This document shows positions 16,817-24,996 of a stretch of 64,000 bases of DNA, in pieces. A program made the position numbers and the translations under genes. The stretch covers positions 5,250,501 through 5,314,500 of the forward strand of contig NZ_CP068985.1 of assembly GCF_019397265.1 (NCBI RefSeq), given 5' to 3'. Below the pieces are notes generated by a model, which saw nothing but the letters and a program-made list of their open reading frames with translations, did not search any database and was not told where the DNA came from. Every line of letters begins with the position of its first letter. Within the stretch, counting starts at the first letter, position 1. The DNA comes from Nonomuraea coxensis DSM 45129. Lineage in GTDB: Bacteria; Actinomycetota; Actinomycetes; Streptosporangiales; Streptosporangiaceae.

Positions 16817-18391
16817 TTGGGGCACATCGAGGTGAGCGAGCTGACGTACCTGCTGCCCGGCGGGCGGCCGCTGCTGCTGGAGGCGTCGTTCAAGGTGGGC
16901 GGCGGGGCCAAGGCGGCGCTCGTCGGCCCCAACGGCGGCGGCAAGACGACGCTGCTGCGGCTGATCGCGGGCGAGCTGCGCCCGGCCGGCGGCCGGGTGG
17001 CGAGCAGCGGCGGCATCGGGGTCATGCGGCAGTTCCTCGGCGAGGGCACCGTCCACGACCTGCTGCTCGGCGTCGCGCCCCGGCGGGTGCGGCAGGCGGC
17101 GGCGGAGGTGGAGACGGCCGCCGCGGCGCTGGCCGCGCGCGACGACGAGCCCGCGCAGCTCGCCTACGCCCAGGCGCTCGCCGACTACGCCGACGCCGGC
17201 GGCTACGAGCTGGAGGTCGTGTGGGACGTGTGCGCGCACGCGGCGCTCGGGCTGCCCTACGACCGGGTCGCCGGCCGCGGCCTCGGCACGCTGTCCGGCG
17301 GCGAGCAGAAGCGGCTCATGCTGGAGGCGCTGCTGCGCGGCCCCGACGAGGTGCTGCTGCTGGACGAGCCGGACAACTACCTCGACGTGCCGGCCAAGCA
17401 GTGGCTGGAGCGGGCGGTCCGCGACTCGGCCAAGACGGTGCTGCTCGTCTCGCACGACCGGCAGCTCCTCGCCGAGGCGGCCGACCGGATCGTCACCGTG
17501 GAGGGGCGTACGGTGTGGGTGCACGGCGGCGGCTTCGCCGGCTACGGCGAGGCGCGGCGGCGGCGCGCGGAGCGGCTGGAGGACCGGCGGCGGCGCTGGG
17601 AGGACGAGCGGGCCCGGCTGCGCCGCCTGGTGCACACGCTGCGGCAGCGCTCGGCGCACAACGACGCGCTGGCGGGGGCGTACCGGTCGGCGCTCACCCG
17701 GCTGGAGCGCTTCGAGCGCGAGGGCCCGCCGCGGAGGGCGCCGAAGGAGCAGAACGTGCGGATGCGGCTGCGCGGCGGCCGCACCGGCAAGCGGGCCGTG
17801 ACGTGCGAGGAGCTGGAGCTGACCGGGCTGCTGCGGCCGTTCTCCACCGAGATCCACTTCGGCGAGCGCGTCGGCGTGCTCGGGCCGAACGGCACCGGCA
17901 AGTCCCACCTGCTGCGGCTGCTGGCCGGCGAGCCGGTCGCGCACACCGGCGCGGCCCGGCTCGGGGCGCGGGTCGTCCCCGGCTACTTCGCGCAGACCCA
18001 TCTGCGGCCCGACCTGCGGGGCCGGCCGGTCGCCGAGCTGATCATGGCCAGGCACGCGCTGACCCGCGACGACGCCATGGCCGCCCTCGCCCGCTACGAG
18101 CTGGCCCCGGCGGGCGGGCAGACGTTCGAGACGCTTTCCGGCGGTCAGCAGGCGCGGCTGCAGATCCTGCTGCTGGAGCTGTCCGGGGCCACGCTGCTGC
18201 TGCTCGACGAGCCGACCGACAACCTCGACCTGGCAAGCGCGGAGGCGCTGCAGCGGGGGCTGGAGGGGTTCGAGGGGACGGTGCTGGCGGTCACGCACGA
18301 CCGGTGGTTCGCCCGCGACCTCGACCGGCACCTGATCCTCGGCGCGGACGGCGCGGTACGGGAGAGCGACGAGCCCGTGTGGGACGCCTGA
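16817..18391 (+). CDS. ABC-F family ATPase (antibiotic resistance or translation factor type)
   Basis: A 524-residue protein with two ABC domains and no TM segment. Domain 1: Walker A GPNGGGKTT (about 36), signature LSGGEQKR, Walker B EVLLLDEPDNYLD, switch SHDRQLL. A basic Arg-rich linker (about 240-320, RRRRAERLEDRRRRWEDERARLRRL) follows. Domain 2: Walker A GPNGTGKSH, signature LSGGQQAR, Walker B LLLLDEPTDNLD, switch THDRWF. ABC-F proteins enter the ribosomal E site and displace drugs or regulate translation. The start is a TTG at 16817 with a purine-rich GAGAGAGGCGG upstream; GTG 16832 is an alternative. The divergent TetR gene points to an inducible resistance role. Confidence 0.92.
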   Translation: MGHIEVSELTYLLPGGRPLLLEASFKVGGGAKAALVGPNGGGKTTLLRLIAGELRPAGGRVASSGGIGVMRQFLGEGTVHDLLLGVAPRRVRQAAAEVETAAAALAARDDEPAQLAYAQALADYADAGGYELEVVWDVCAHAALGLPYDRVAGRGLGTLSGGEQKRLMLEALLRGPDEVLLLDEPDNYLDVPAKQWLERAVRDSAKTVLLVSHDRQLLAEAADRIVTVEGRTVWVHGGGFAGYGEARRRRAERLEDRRRRWEDERARLRRLVHTLRQRSAHNDALAGAYRSALTRLERFEREGPPRRAPKEQNVRMRLRGGRTGKRAVTCEELELTGLLRPFSTEIHFGERVGVLGPNGTGKSHLLRLLAGEPVAHTGAARLGARVVPGYFAQTHLRPDLRGRPVAELIMARHALTRDDAMAALARYELAPAGGQTFETLSGGQQARLQILLLELSGATLLLLDEPTDNLDLASAEALQRGLEGFEGTVLAVTHDRWFARDLDRHLILGADGAVRESDEPVWDA

Positions 18392-18392
18392 G

Positions 18393-19589
18393 TCAGACCG
18401 GCTGGCGGCGCAGGGCGGTGACCGTCATGGTCTCGTCCACGGCCTCGGGCGCGAGCACGTGGTCGAGCACCATCACCGCGCACCCGCTGATGCCGGCCTG
18501 CGCGCCCAGCCTGCTCGGCTCGATGCGCAGCCGCCGGGTGGCGAGCGCCGTGGAGCGGCGGTAGACGACCTCGCGGATGCTCGACACCAGCGGCCCGAAC
18601 GCCTCGGCCACGTCGCCGCCGAGCACCACGATCGACGGGTTGAGGATGTTGACCGCGCCGGCCAGCACCTCGCCGATGCGGCGGCCGGCCGTGCGCACCA
18701 TGGCCATGGTCTCGGCGTCGCCGGCCCGGACCAGGGCGGTGACGTCGGCGATGGTCTTGACGTCCTTGCCGGCCGCGCGCAGCTCGCGCAGCAGCGCGGT
18801 GCCGCTGGCCACGGAGTCGACGCAGCCGGTGTTGCCGCAGCGGCACAGCACGCCGCCGCCGTCGAGCACGGGGATGTGGCCGATCTCACCGGCCGCGCCG
18901 AGCGCGCCGCGCAGGATGCCGCCGCCGGCGATCACGCCCGCGCCGATCCGCGTGGACACCTTCACGAACATCAGGTCGTCGACGTCGGGGTAGAGGCCGC
19001 GGTGCTCGCCGATGGCCAGCACGTTGACGTCGTTGTCCACCAGCACGGGGACGGGGAAGCGGGCCTGGACGACCGGCGGGATCACCACGCCGGTCCACGA
19101 GGCCATCACGCGGGCGCTCTCGGTGCGGCCCTGCGCGAACTCGACCGTCGCCGGCATGCCCATGCCCACGCCGCGGATCATCGCCCGCGGGCGGTCGCCG
19201 AGGAGGTCGTCCCAGGTGTCCATGACCAGCGGCAGCACGACGTCGGGGCCCTGCTCGACGTCGATCTGGAACTCGCGGCCGTCCAGCTCGCGCCCGGCCA
19301 GGTCGCAGATGGCGACGCGGGTGCGGGTCGCGCCGAGCGCGGCCACCAGCACCAGGCCGCCTCCGGCGTTGAACTCCAGCCGGACGGGCGGCCGGCCGCC
19401 GGTCGAGGGAGCGTCGGCGCGCTCCACGACGAGACCGCGTTCGAGCAGCTCGGCGACGCGGAGCTGCACTGCGGGGCGCGACAGTCCGGTGACGCGGCCG
19501 AGGTCGGCGCGCGTCACGGCCTCACCGCTGCGGATGAGGCGGAGCACCTCGCCGCTCGTGGCGAGGCTCGCGGCGGTACGACGTGACAT
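18393..19589 (-). CDS. ROK-family transcriptional repressor
   Basis: A 398-residue ROK regulator: winged HTH (about 10-70, AVTRADLGRVTGLSRPAVQLRVAEL), then the sugar-kinase-like domain with IGAGVIAGG, GEIGHIPV and the zinc-site variant GGVLCRCGNTGCVD. The kinase phosphate motifs are partly retained, as in many ROK repressors. Divergent from zwf, it is the natural candidate to control the Entner-Doudoroff operon in response to a sugar or sugar phosphate. The stop lies one base from that of the convergent ABC-F gene. Confidence 0.93.
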   Translation of the reverse strand: MSRRTAASLATSGEVLRLIRSGEAVTRADLGRVTGLSRPAVQLRVAELLERGLVVERADAPSTGGRPPVRLEFNAGGGLVLVAALGATRTRVAICDLAGRELDGREFQIDVEQGPDVVLPLVMDTWDDLLGDRPRAMIRGVGMGMPATVEFAQGRTESARVMASWTGVVIPPVVQARFPVPVLVDNDVNVLAIGEHRGLYPDVDDLMFVKVSTRIGAGVIAGGGILRGALGAAGEIGHIPVLDGGGVLCRCGNTGCVDSVASGTALLRELRAAGKDVKTIADVTALVRAGDAETMAMVRTAGRRIGEVLAGAVNILNPSIVVLGGDVAEAFGPLVSSIREVVYRRSTALATRRLRIEPSRLGAQAGISGCAVMVLDHVLAPEAVDETMTVTALRRQPV

Positions 19590-19597
19590 CGGCCAAG

Positions 19598-19682
19598 TGA
19601 ATCACACCCGCTTGTGTAATGGAACCTCCAGACTTTTTCATCTCAGATGCCAAAACTCTGCTTGTGCACAACCTAAACTCTG
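19598..19682. promoter_or_regulatory. Divergent ROK/zwf control region with repeated motifs
   Basis: The 143-bp gap carries two AAACTCTG direct repeats (19653-19660 and 19675-19682) exactly 22 bp apart, two helical turns, ending 50 bp before the zwf GTG. Nearer the ROK start, a run from about 19602 holds CACAC and GTGT arms around CCGCTT. Either could be a ROK or activator site. The region is visibly A/T-richer than its surroundings. Confidence 0.45.
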
Positions 19683-19732
19683 GTTAGTGTCCGTTCTGTC
19701 CTCGCATTGGAAGATCTTCGGAGCTCTACACC

Positions 19733-21208
19733 GTGTCCACCCCTCCCGCAGCAGGCCCCGTCCATACCGCTGATCTCGTCGTCTTCGGCGGGACCGGCGA
19801 CCTGTCCCTGCGCAAGCTGCTTCCCGCCCTGTACCACTGCGACCGGGACGGCCGGCTCTCCCCCGAGACCCGCGTGATCGCCATGTCCCGTGGCGGGCTC
19901 GCCGACTCCGACTTCCGCGGCAAGGTGGACGCCGAGGTACGCGACTCCGTCCCGGTGGACGACCCCGCCGTCTGGCAGCGCTTCCTGGGCCGGCTGCACC
20001 ACGTGTCGGTGGACGTCGGCGGCGCCGACCGCACCGGCTGGCACCACCTGGCCGGGCTGCTGGCCGGCCAGGAGGACCGCGACCGGGTGTTCTACCTCGC
20101 GAGCCCGCCCCGCACGTTCGGCCCCTTCTGCCGCGAGCTCGCCGAGGCCGGCCTGGTGACGCCGCGCTCGCGCGTGGTGCTGGAGAAGCCGCTCGGCCAC
20201 GACCTGCCGAGCGCGCAGCGCATCAACGACGAGGTCGGCGCCATCTTCGACGAGCGCCAGATCTTCCGCATCGACCACTACCTGGGCAAGGAGACCGTCC
20301 AGAACCTCCTGGTCCTGCGCTTCGCCAACGCCTTCCTGGAGCCGGTCTGGAACTCCCTGTGGATCGACCACGTCCAGATCACCGCCGCCGAGACCGTCGG
20401 CACGCCGGGCCGGCGCGGCTACTACGACCACGCCGGCGCGCTGCGCGACATGGTGCAGAACCACCTGCTCCAGCTCCTCACGCTCACCGCGATGGAGCCG
20501 CCCGCGCAGAACGACCGCGAGGCGATCCGCGACGAGAAGGTCAAGGTGCTGCAGGCGCTGCGGCCGATCACGGGCTCCGAGGTCGACCGGTTCACCGTGC
20601 GCGGCCAGTACACCGGCGCCGGCGACCTGCCCGGCTACCTCGACGAGCCCGGCTCGACGCCGCCCACCGAGTCCTCGCGGCGGGTGGAGACCTTCACCGC
20701 GATCCGGGCCGAGATCAGGAACTGGCGCTGGGCCGGGGTGCCGTTCTACCTGCGTACGGGCAAGCGCATGCCGTACCGGCGCTCGGAGATCGTGGTGCAG
20801 TTCAAGGACGTGCCGCACTCCATCTTCCCCGGCGGCAGCCCCAACCGCCTGGTGCTGCGCCTGCAGCCCGAGGAGGGCATCGAGCTGCACCTCATGGCCA
20901 AGGAGCCGGGCGCGGGCGAGGTGACGCTGAAGCCGGTGCCGATGGCGCTGAGCTTCGGCAAGACGTTCACCGCCCGCGTGCCCGAGGCGTACGAGCGGCT
21001 GCTCACCGACGTGCTGGCCGGCAACCCCACCCTGTTCATGCGCCGCGACGAGGTCGAGGCCGCCTGGCGCTGGATCGATCCGATCCTGGACGCCTGGAGG
21101 TCCGCCCCCGCACTGCCCGAGCCCTATCCCGCCGGCACGACCGGCCCCGCCGGAGCCCACGAGCTGCTCGGCCGCAGCGGTCGCGCCTGGCACGAGGAGG
21201 AACTGTGA
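19733..21208 (+). CDS. zwf: Glucose-6-phosphate 1-dehydrogenase
   Basis: A 491-residue enzyme that oxidises glucose 6-phosphate to 6-phosphogluconolactone with NAD(P)+. Rossmann motif VVFGGTGDLSLRKLLPALY (about 15-33) includes the GxxGDLxxR/K fingerprint; the catalytic signature RIDHYLGKETVQN (about 179-191) carries the active-site His and Lys. The GTG at 19733 is the first start in frame after the intergenic region. It is the first gene of zwf-edd-orf-glk-eda and overlaps edd by 4 nt (GTGA). No 6-phosphogluconolactonase gene is in the operon, so that step relies on another locus or spontaneous hydrolysis. Confidence 0.97.
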   Translation: MSTPPAAGPVHTADLVVFGGTGDLSLRKLLPALYHCDRDGRLSPETRVIAMSRGGLADSDFRGKVDAEVRDSVPVDDPAVWQRFLGRLHHVSVDVGGADRTGWHHLAGLLAGQEDRDRVFYLASPPRTFGPFCRELAEAGLVTPRSRVVLEKPLGHDLPSAQRINDEVGAIFDERQIFRIDHYLGKETVQNLLVLRFANAFLEPVWNSLWIDHVQITAAETVGTPGRRGYYDHAGALRDMVQNHLLQLLTLTAMEPPAQNDREAIRDEKVKVLQALRPITGSEVDRFTVRGQYTGAGDLPGYLDEPGSTPPTESSRRVETFTAIRAEIRNWRWAGVPFYLRTGKRMPYRRSEIVVQFKDVPHSIFPGGSPNRLVLRLQPEEGIELHLMAKEPGAGEVTLKPVPMALSFGKTFTARVPEAYERLLTDVLAGNPTLFMRRDEVEAAWRWIDPILDAWRSAPALPEPYPAGTTGPAGAHELLGRSGRAWHEEEL

Positions 21209-23157
21209 ACGTCATGAACGCCGTCGTCCAGGAGGTCACCGACCGCATCGCGGAGCGCAGCGCCGCCAGCCGGGCGAACTACCTGGCCAGGATCCGCCGC
21301 GACGGCGAGGCCGCCCGCGCCAAGGGCCCGGCCCGCGCCCACCTCGGCTGCGCCAACCTGGCCCACGGCTTCGCCGCCGCGCCGGAGGCGGACAAGCCGG
21401 TGCTGCGCGGCACGGCCAAGCCGGGCGTGGCGATCGTGACCAGCTACAACGACATGCTCTCCGCCCACCAGCCGTACGAGACCTACCCGCCCGAGCTGAA
21501 GGCGGCGGTGCGCGCGGCCGGCGGCGTGGCGCAGGTCGCGGGCGGGGTGCCCGCCATGTGCGACGGCATCACGCAGGGCCGTCCCGGCATGGAGCTGTCG
21601 CTCTACAGCCGCGACGTGATCGCGATGGCGACGGCGATCGCGCTCTCGCACGACATGTTCGACTCCTCGCTGCTGCTGGGCGTGTGCGACAAGATCGTGC
21701 CGGGCCTGTTCATCGGGGCGCTGCACTTCGGGCACCTGCCGGCGATCTTCGTGCCGGCCGGGCCGATGACCTCCGGCCTGCCGAACAAGGTCAAGGCGCG
21801 CACCCGCCAGCTCTTCGCCGAGGGCAAGGTCGGCCGGGACGAGCTGCTGGACGCCGAGGCGAAGTCGTACCACTCCCCCGGCACCTGCACCTTCTACGGC
21901 ACCGCGAACTCCAACCAGGCGCTGATGGAGGTCATGGGCCTGCACCTGCCGGGCTCGACGTTCGTCAACCCGCACACCGAGCTGCGCCACGCGCTGACCA
22001 GGGCGGCCGGGCGGCGGGCGGTGGAGATCACCGCGCACGGCGCGGAGTACACGCCGATCGGCGAGCTGGTGGACGAGCGCAGCGTGGTCAACGCCTGCGT
22101 GGCGCTGCTGGCCACCGGCGGCTCCACCAACCACACCCTGCACCTGGTCGCCATGGCGGCCGCCGCCGGGATCGTCCTGACCTGGGACGACCTCGCCCGC
22201 CTGTCCGGCGTCGTGCCGTCGCTCACCAAGATCTACCCCAACGGCCAGGCCGACGTGAACCACTTCCGCGAGGCCGGCGGCATGCAGGTGCTCATCGGCG
22301 ACCTGCTGGACGCGGGCCTGCTGCACGGCGACGTCATGACGGTGGCCGGACCCGGCCTGGACCGCTACCGGGAGGCCCCCGAGCTGGTGGACGGCGAGCT
22401 GGTGTGGTCGCCGGTGACCGGCGGCAGCAAGGACCTCGGCGTGCTGCGGCCGGTGGCGGAGCCGTTCTCGGCGGACGGCGGCATCCACATGGTCTCGGGC
22501 AACCTGGGCCGGGCGGTCAGCAAGGTGTCGGCGGTCAAGCCCGAGCACCTGGTGATCGAGGCGCCGGCCAAGGTCTTCGACGACCAGCTCGACCTGCTGT
22601 CGGCGTTCGAGGCGGGCGAGCTGGACGGGCAGGACTTCGTGGCGGTCATCCGCTACCAGGGGCCGAGCGCGAACGGCATGCCGGAGCTGCACAAGCTGAC
22701 CCCGCCGCTCGCGGTGCTGCTGGACCGCGGCCAGCGGGTGGCGATCGTCACCGACGGCCGCATGTCGGGCGCGTCGGGCAAGGTCCCCGCGGCCATCCAC
22801 CTGTCGCCCGAGGCGGCCGACGGCGGCCCGATCGCGCTGGTGCGCGACGGCGACGTGATCCGCCTGGACTCGGCGGCCGGGACGCTGGAGCTGCTGGTGC
22901 CGGCCGAGGAGCTGGCCCGGCGCGCGCCGGAGGGCCGGCCGCTGAGCGACGCGCAGTGGGTGGGCACCGGGCGTGAGCTGTTCGCCGCGTTCCGCCGGAT
23001 GGCGGGGCACGCCGAGCAGGGCGCGGGGATCTTCGGCGTGAGCGGCGCCGAGTCGCCGCACCACGGCCCGGGGCTGGGCTTCCCCGCCGAGGCGGGCGCC
23101 TCCCACCTGGAGACGGGCGTCCCGGTCGGCACCCGTCCGGCCGGACTGCCACGGTAG
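21205..23157 (+). CDS. edd: 6-Phosphogluconate dehydratase
   Basis: A 650-residue IlvD/Edd family enzyme that makes 2-keto-3-deoxy-6-phosphogluconate, the committing step of the Entner-Doudoroff pathway. I place the start at GTG 21205, overlapping the zwf stop, with GAGGAGG 4 bp upstream; ATG 21214 is less well spaced. The Fe-S ligands fall in GGVPAMCDG, LLGVCDKIVPG and PGTCTFYGTANSNQ; the family C-terminal signature VTDGRMSGASGKVPAAIH is intact. The open frame reaching back to 20359 is zwf in another frame. Edd rather than dihydroxyacid dehydratase is supported by length and neighbours. Confidence 0.96.
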   Translation: MNVMNAVVQEVTDRIAERSAASRANYLARIRRDGEAARAKGPARAHLGCANLAHGFAAAPEADKPVLRGTAKPGVAIVTSYNDMLSAHQPYETYPPELKAAVRAAGGVAQVAGGVPAMCDGITQGRPGMELSLYSRDVIAMATAIALSHDMFDSSLLLGVCDKIVPGLFIGALHFGHLPAIFVPAGPMTSGLPNKVKARTRQLFAEGKVGRDELLDAEAKSYHSPGTCTFYGTANSNQALMEVMGLHLPGSTFVNPHTELRHALTRAAGRRAVEITAHGAEYTPIGELVDERSVVNACVALLATGGSTNHTLHLVAMAAAAGIVLTWDDLARLSGVVPSLTKIYPNGQADVNHFREAGGMQVLIGDLLDAGLLHGDVMTVAGPGLDRYREAPELVDGELVWSPVTGGSKDLGVLRPVAEPFSADGGIHMVSGNLGRAVSKVSAVKPEHLVIEAPAKVFDDQLDLLSAFEAGELDGQDFVAVIRYQGPSANGMPELHKLTPPLAVLLDRGQRVAIVTDGRMSGASGKVPAAIHLSPEAADGGPIALVRDGDVIRLDSAAGTLELLVPAEELARRAPEGRPLSDAQWVGTGRELFAAFRRMAGHAEQGAGIFGVSGAESPHHGPGLGFPAEAGASHLETGVPVGTRPAGLPR

Positions 23158-23165
23158 CGTGTTGT

Positions 23166-23324
23166 ATGACGGTACGTAGCCGTATGTCCGCTTGGCGGAC
23201 AATGACCGCTCATCACCCGGAACGTGCTCACGATCCCCTCTGGGACTCCGTGAGCGTCCATGGCATCCTTCGGGAGATGGCGAGCGATCTTGACGCCGCC
23301 CTGACCACCGGAGGTGCGCGGTGA
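23166..23324 (+). CDS. Putative 52-residue small protein between edd and glk
   Basis: An ATG 8 bp after the edd stop opens a 52-codon frame that ends in TGA overlapping the glk GTG (GTGA, 4 nt), the same coupling used by zwf-edd. The product (starts MTVRSRMSAWRTMTAHHPE, ends DLDAALTTGGAR) matches no family I know and has no TM helix; the second half (HGILREMASDLDAAL) could form an amphipathic helix. The early part contains a 7-bp hairpin (23185-23201). Codon bias is weaker than in neighbours over the first 20 codons. It may instead be only a leader that carries ribosomes to glk. Confidence 0.4.
   Translation: MTVRSRMSAWRTMTAHHPERAHDPLWDSVSVHGILREMASDLDAALTTGGAR
23185..23201. promoter_or_regulatory. 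TGTCCGC-TTG-GCGGACA palindrome upstream of glk
   Basis: A perfect 7-bp inverted repeat with a 3-bp centre (23185-23191 and 23195-23201). It matches the shape of many IclR-family operators (short palindrome with TCCGC/GCGGA cores), and it could also form an RNA hairpin between edd and glk. It suggests an internal control point in the operon. An IclR-type gene is present at 30545, but a link is speculative. Confidence 0.45.
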
Positions 23325-24286
23325 GTGCCCTAGACCTTCCCTGGCTCGTCGCCGACATCGGGGGGACCAACGCCCGCTTCGGGCTGGTCACCTCGCTGGA
23401 CGAGCCGCCGTCGCGCGTCGCGGTCCTGGCCGGGGCCGACCACCCCACCCTTCCCGACGCCGTGGCCGCCTACCTCGCGCAGCACGCGGGCGGGGCGCGG
23501 CCGGGCGCGGCCTGCCTGGCCCTGGCGGGGCCGATCGACGGCGACCGCTACCGGCTGACGAACTCGGCCTGGGCCGGATCCGTACGCGACCTCGGCGTGC
23601 CGTACGCCCGGCTGCTCAACGACTTCGAGGCGCTGGCCCTGTCGCTGCCGCACCTGGCCGGCGACGACCTGGTGCCGCTCGGCGGGCCGGAGCCCGGCCA
23701 CGGCGTCAAGGCCGTGCTCGGCCCCGGCACGGGGCTGGGCGTGAGCGCCCTGGTGCCGGCGGAGCACGGCTGGACGCCCGTCCCCGGCGAGGGCGGGCAC
23801 GTCACCCTGCCTGTCGTGGACGAGCGGGAGCTGGAGGTCGTCCGGGTCCTGCGGGCGCGGGGGCTGCCGCACGTGGTGGCCGAGCACGTGCTGTCCGGGC
23901 CCGGCCTGGTCCGGCTGCACCGGGCGCTGGCCGAGGTCAACGGCGTGAGCGCGCCCGAGCTGTCCGCCGCCGACATCGTGGCCAGGCTGGACGACTCGCT
24001 GTGCGCGGAGACGGTGGAGGTGTTCTGCAGCCTGCTGGGCGGCTTCGCCGGGAACGTCGCGCTGACGCTGGGCGCGCGGGGCGGGGTGTACCTGGGCGGC
24101 GGGGTGCTGCCCAGGATCGTGGAGCGGGTACGGGCCAGCGACTTCCGGTCGCGCTTCACCTCCAACCCCGACATGTCGGCATATCTGGAGGGCATCGGGA
24201 CGGCGCTCATCGTCGCCCCGCAACCCGCGCTGACCGGCGCGGCGGCCTGGCTGAACCGGCGCGCCCGCCGGGAACTGGTGAGCTGA
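23321..24286 (+). CDS. glk: Glucokinase, Glk (PF02685) family
   Basis: A 321-residue kinase that makes glucose 6-phosphate, feeding zwf in the same operon. It starts at GTG 23321 with GGAGG 6 bp upstream. Motifs: ATP phosphate loop VADIGGTNARFGLV (about 10), LNDFEALALSL, adenosine/phosphate loop GPGTGLGVSAL, and GEGGHVTLP. This is the Glk type common in proteobacteria, not the ROK-type GlkA usual in actinomycetes, which suggests that it travelled with the Entner-Doudoroff genes (inference). Confidence 0.93.
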   Translation: MSALDLPWLVADIGGTNARFGLVTSLDEPPSRVAVLAGADHPTLPDAVAAYLAQHAGGARPGAACLALAGPIDGDRYRLTNSAWAGSVRDLGVPYARLLNDFEALALSLPHLAGDDLVPLGGPEPGHGVKAVLGPGTGLGVSALVPAEHGWTPVPGEGGHVTLPVVDERELEVVRVLRARGLPHVVAEHVLSGPGLVRLHRALAEVNGVSAPELSAADIVARLDDSLCAETVEVFCSLLGGFAGNVALTLGARGGVYLGGGVLPRIVERVRASDFRSRFTSNPDMSAYLEGIGTALIVAPQPALTGAAAWLNRRARRELVS

Positions 24287-24321
24287 GGACGGCCGCCGCC
24301 TTCCGTCCGTGAACTGAGAAC

Positions 24322-24340
24322 GGCCCGCCGCCGGCGGGCC
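24322..24340. promoter_or_regulatory. Stable hairpin in the glk-eda gap
   Basis: GGCCCGCC (24322-24329) pairs perfectly with GGCGGGCC (24333-24340) around GCC. It ends just before the eda ribosome binding site (GAGGAGAGAG), so it could stabilise the upstream message, weaken read-through, or tune eda translation. No T tract follows. Confidence 0.45.
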
Positions 24341-24359
24341 GACGAGGAGAGAGAACCGC

Positions 24360-24974
24360 ATGAGCTTGCTCGATCTGGCCCCCGTGATCCCCGTCGTGGT
24401 GATCGAGGACGTCGCGACCGCCGTGCCGCTGGCGCGGGCGCTGGTCGCCGGCGGCCTGCCGGCCATCGAGGTGACCCTGCGCACCCCGGTCGCCCGCGAG
24501 GCCATCGCGCGCATCGCCGCCGAGGTGCCGCAGGCCGTGGTCGGCGCGGGCACCGTCCGCACCGCCGAGGACGTCACCGCGTCCGCGGCGGCCGGAGCCC
24601 GGTTCCTGGTCTCGCCGGGGACCACGCCGTCGCTGGTCGAGGCGCTGGAGGCGAGCGGGCTGCCGTACCTGCCGGGCGCGGCCACCGTGTCGGAGGTCAT
24701 GGCGCTGGCCGAGCGGGGCATCAGGGAGCTGAAGTTCTTCCCCGCGGAGGCGGCGGGCGGCGTGCCGTACCTGAAGGCCCTGTCGGGGCCGCTCCCCGAC
24801 GTGCGCTTCTGCCCGACCGGCGGCATCCGCGCCACGACGGCCGCCGACTACCTGGCGCTGCCGAACGTCGGCTGCGTCGGCGGCACCTGGCTCACCCCGG
24901 CCGACGCCCTGGCCGCGGGCGACTGGGCCCGCGTCGAGAAGCTGGCTTCGGAGGCCGCCGCCCTGCGCCCCTGA
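24360..24974 (+). CDS. eda: 2-Keto-3-deoxy-6-phosphogluconate aldolase
   Basis: A 204-residue class I aldolase that splits KDPG into pyruvate and glyceraldehyde 3-phosphate. The family signatures are complete: the catalytic Glu in IEVTLRTP, the phosphate-binding GAGTV and PTGGI segments, and the Schiff-base Lys in LKFFPAE (about residue 128). Length is normal. It closes the Entner-Doudoroff operon; the CTGAGC/GCTCAG pair (24971-24976 and 24995-25000) spans its stop and that of the convergent LysR gene and may help termination. It would also accept KDPG made by a 2-keto-3-deoxygluconate kinase such as the gene at 36124. Confidence 0.96.
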   Translation: MSLLDLAPVIPVVVIEDVATAVPLARALVAGGLPAIEVTLRTPVAREAIARIAAEVPQAVVGAGTVRTAEDVTASAAAGARFLVSPGTTPSLVEALEASGLPYLPGAATVSEVMALAERGIRELKFFPAEAAGGVPYLKALSGPLPDVRFCPTGGIRATTAADYLALPNVGCVGGTWLTPADALAAGDWARVEKLASEAAALRP

Positions 24975-24996
24975 GCCCGCCCGGCTCCCGGACCGC

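Noticed and set aside
20359..21204. N-terminal extension of the edd frame (282 codons)
   Set aside because: It is zwf in another frame; its translation is Arg/Pro/Ala repeats. A good ribosome binding site supports GTG 21205.
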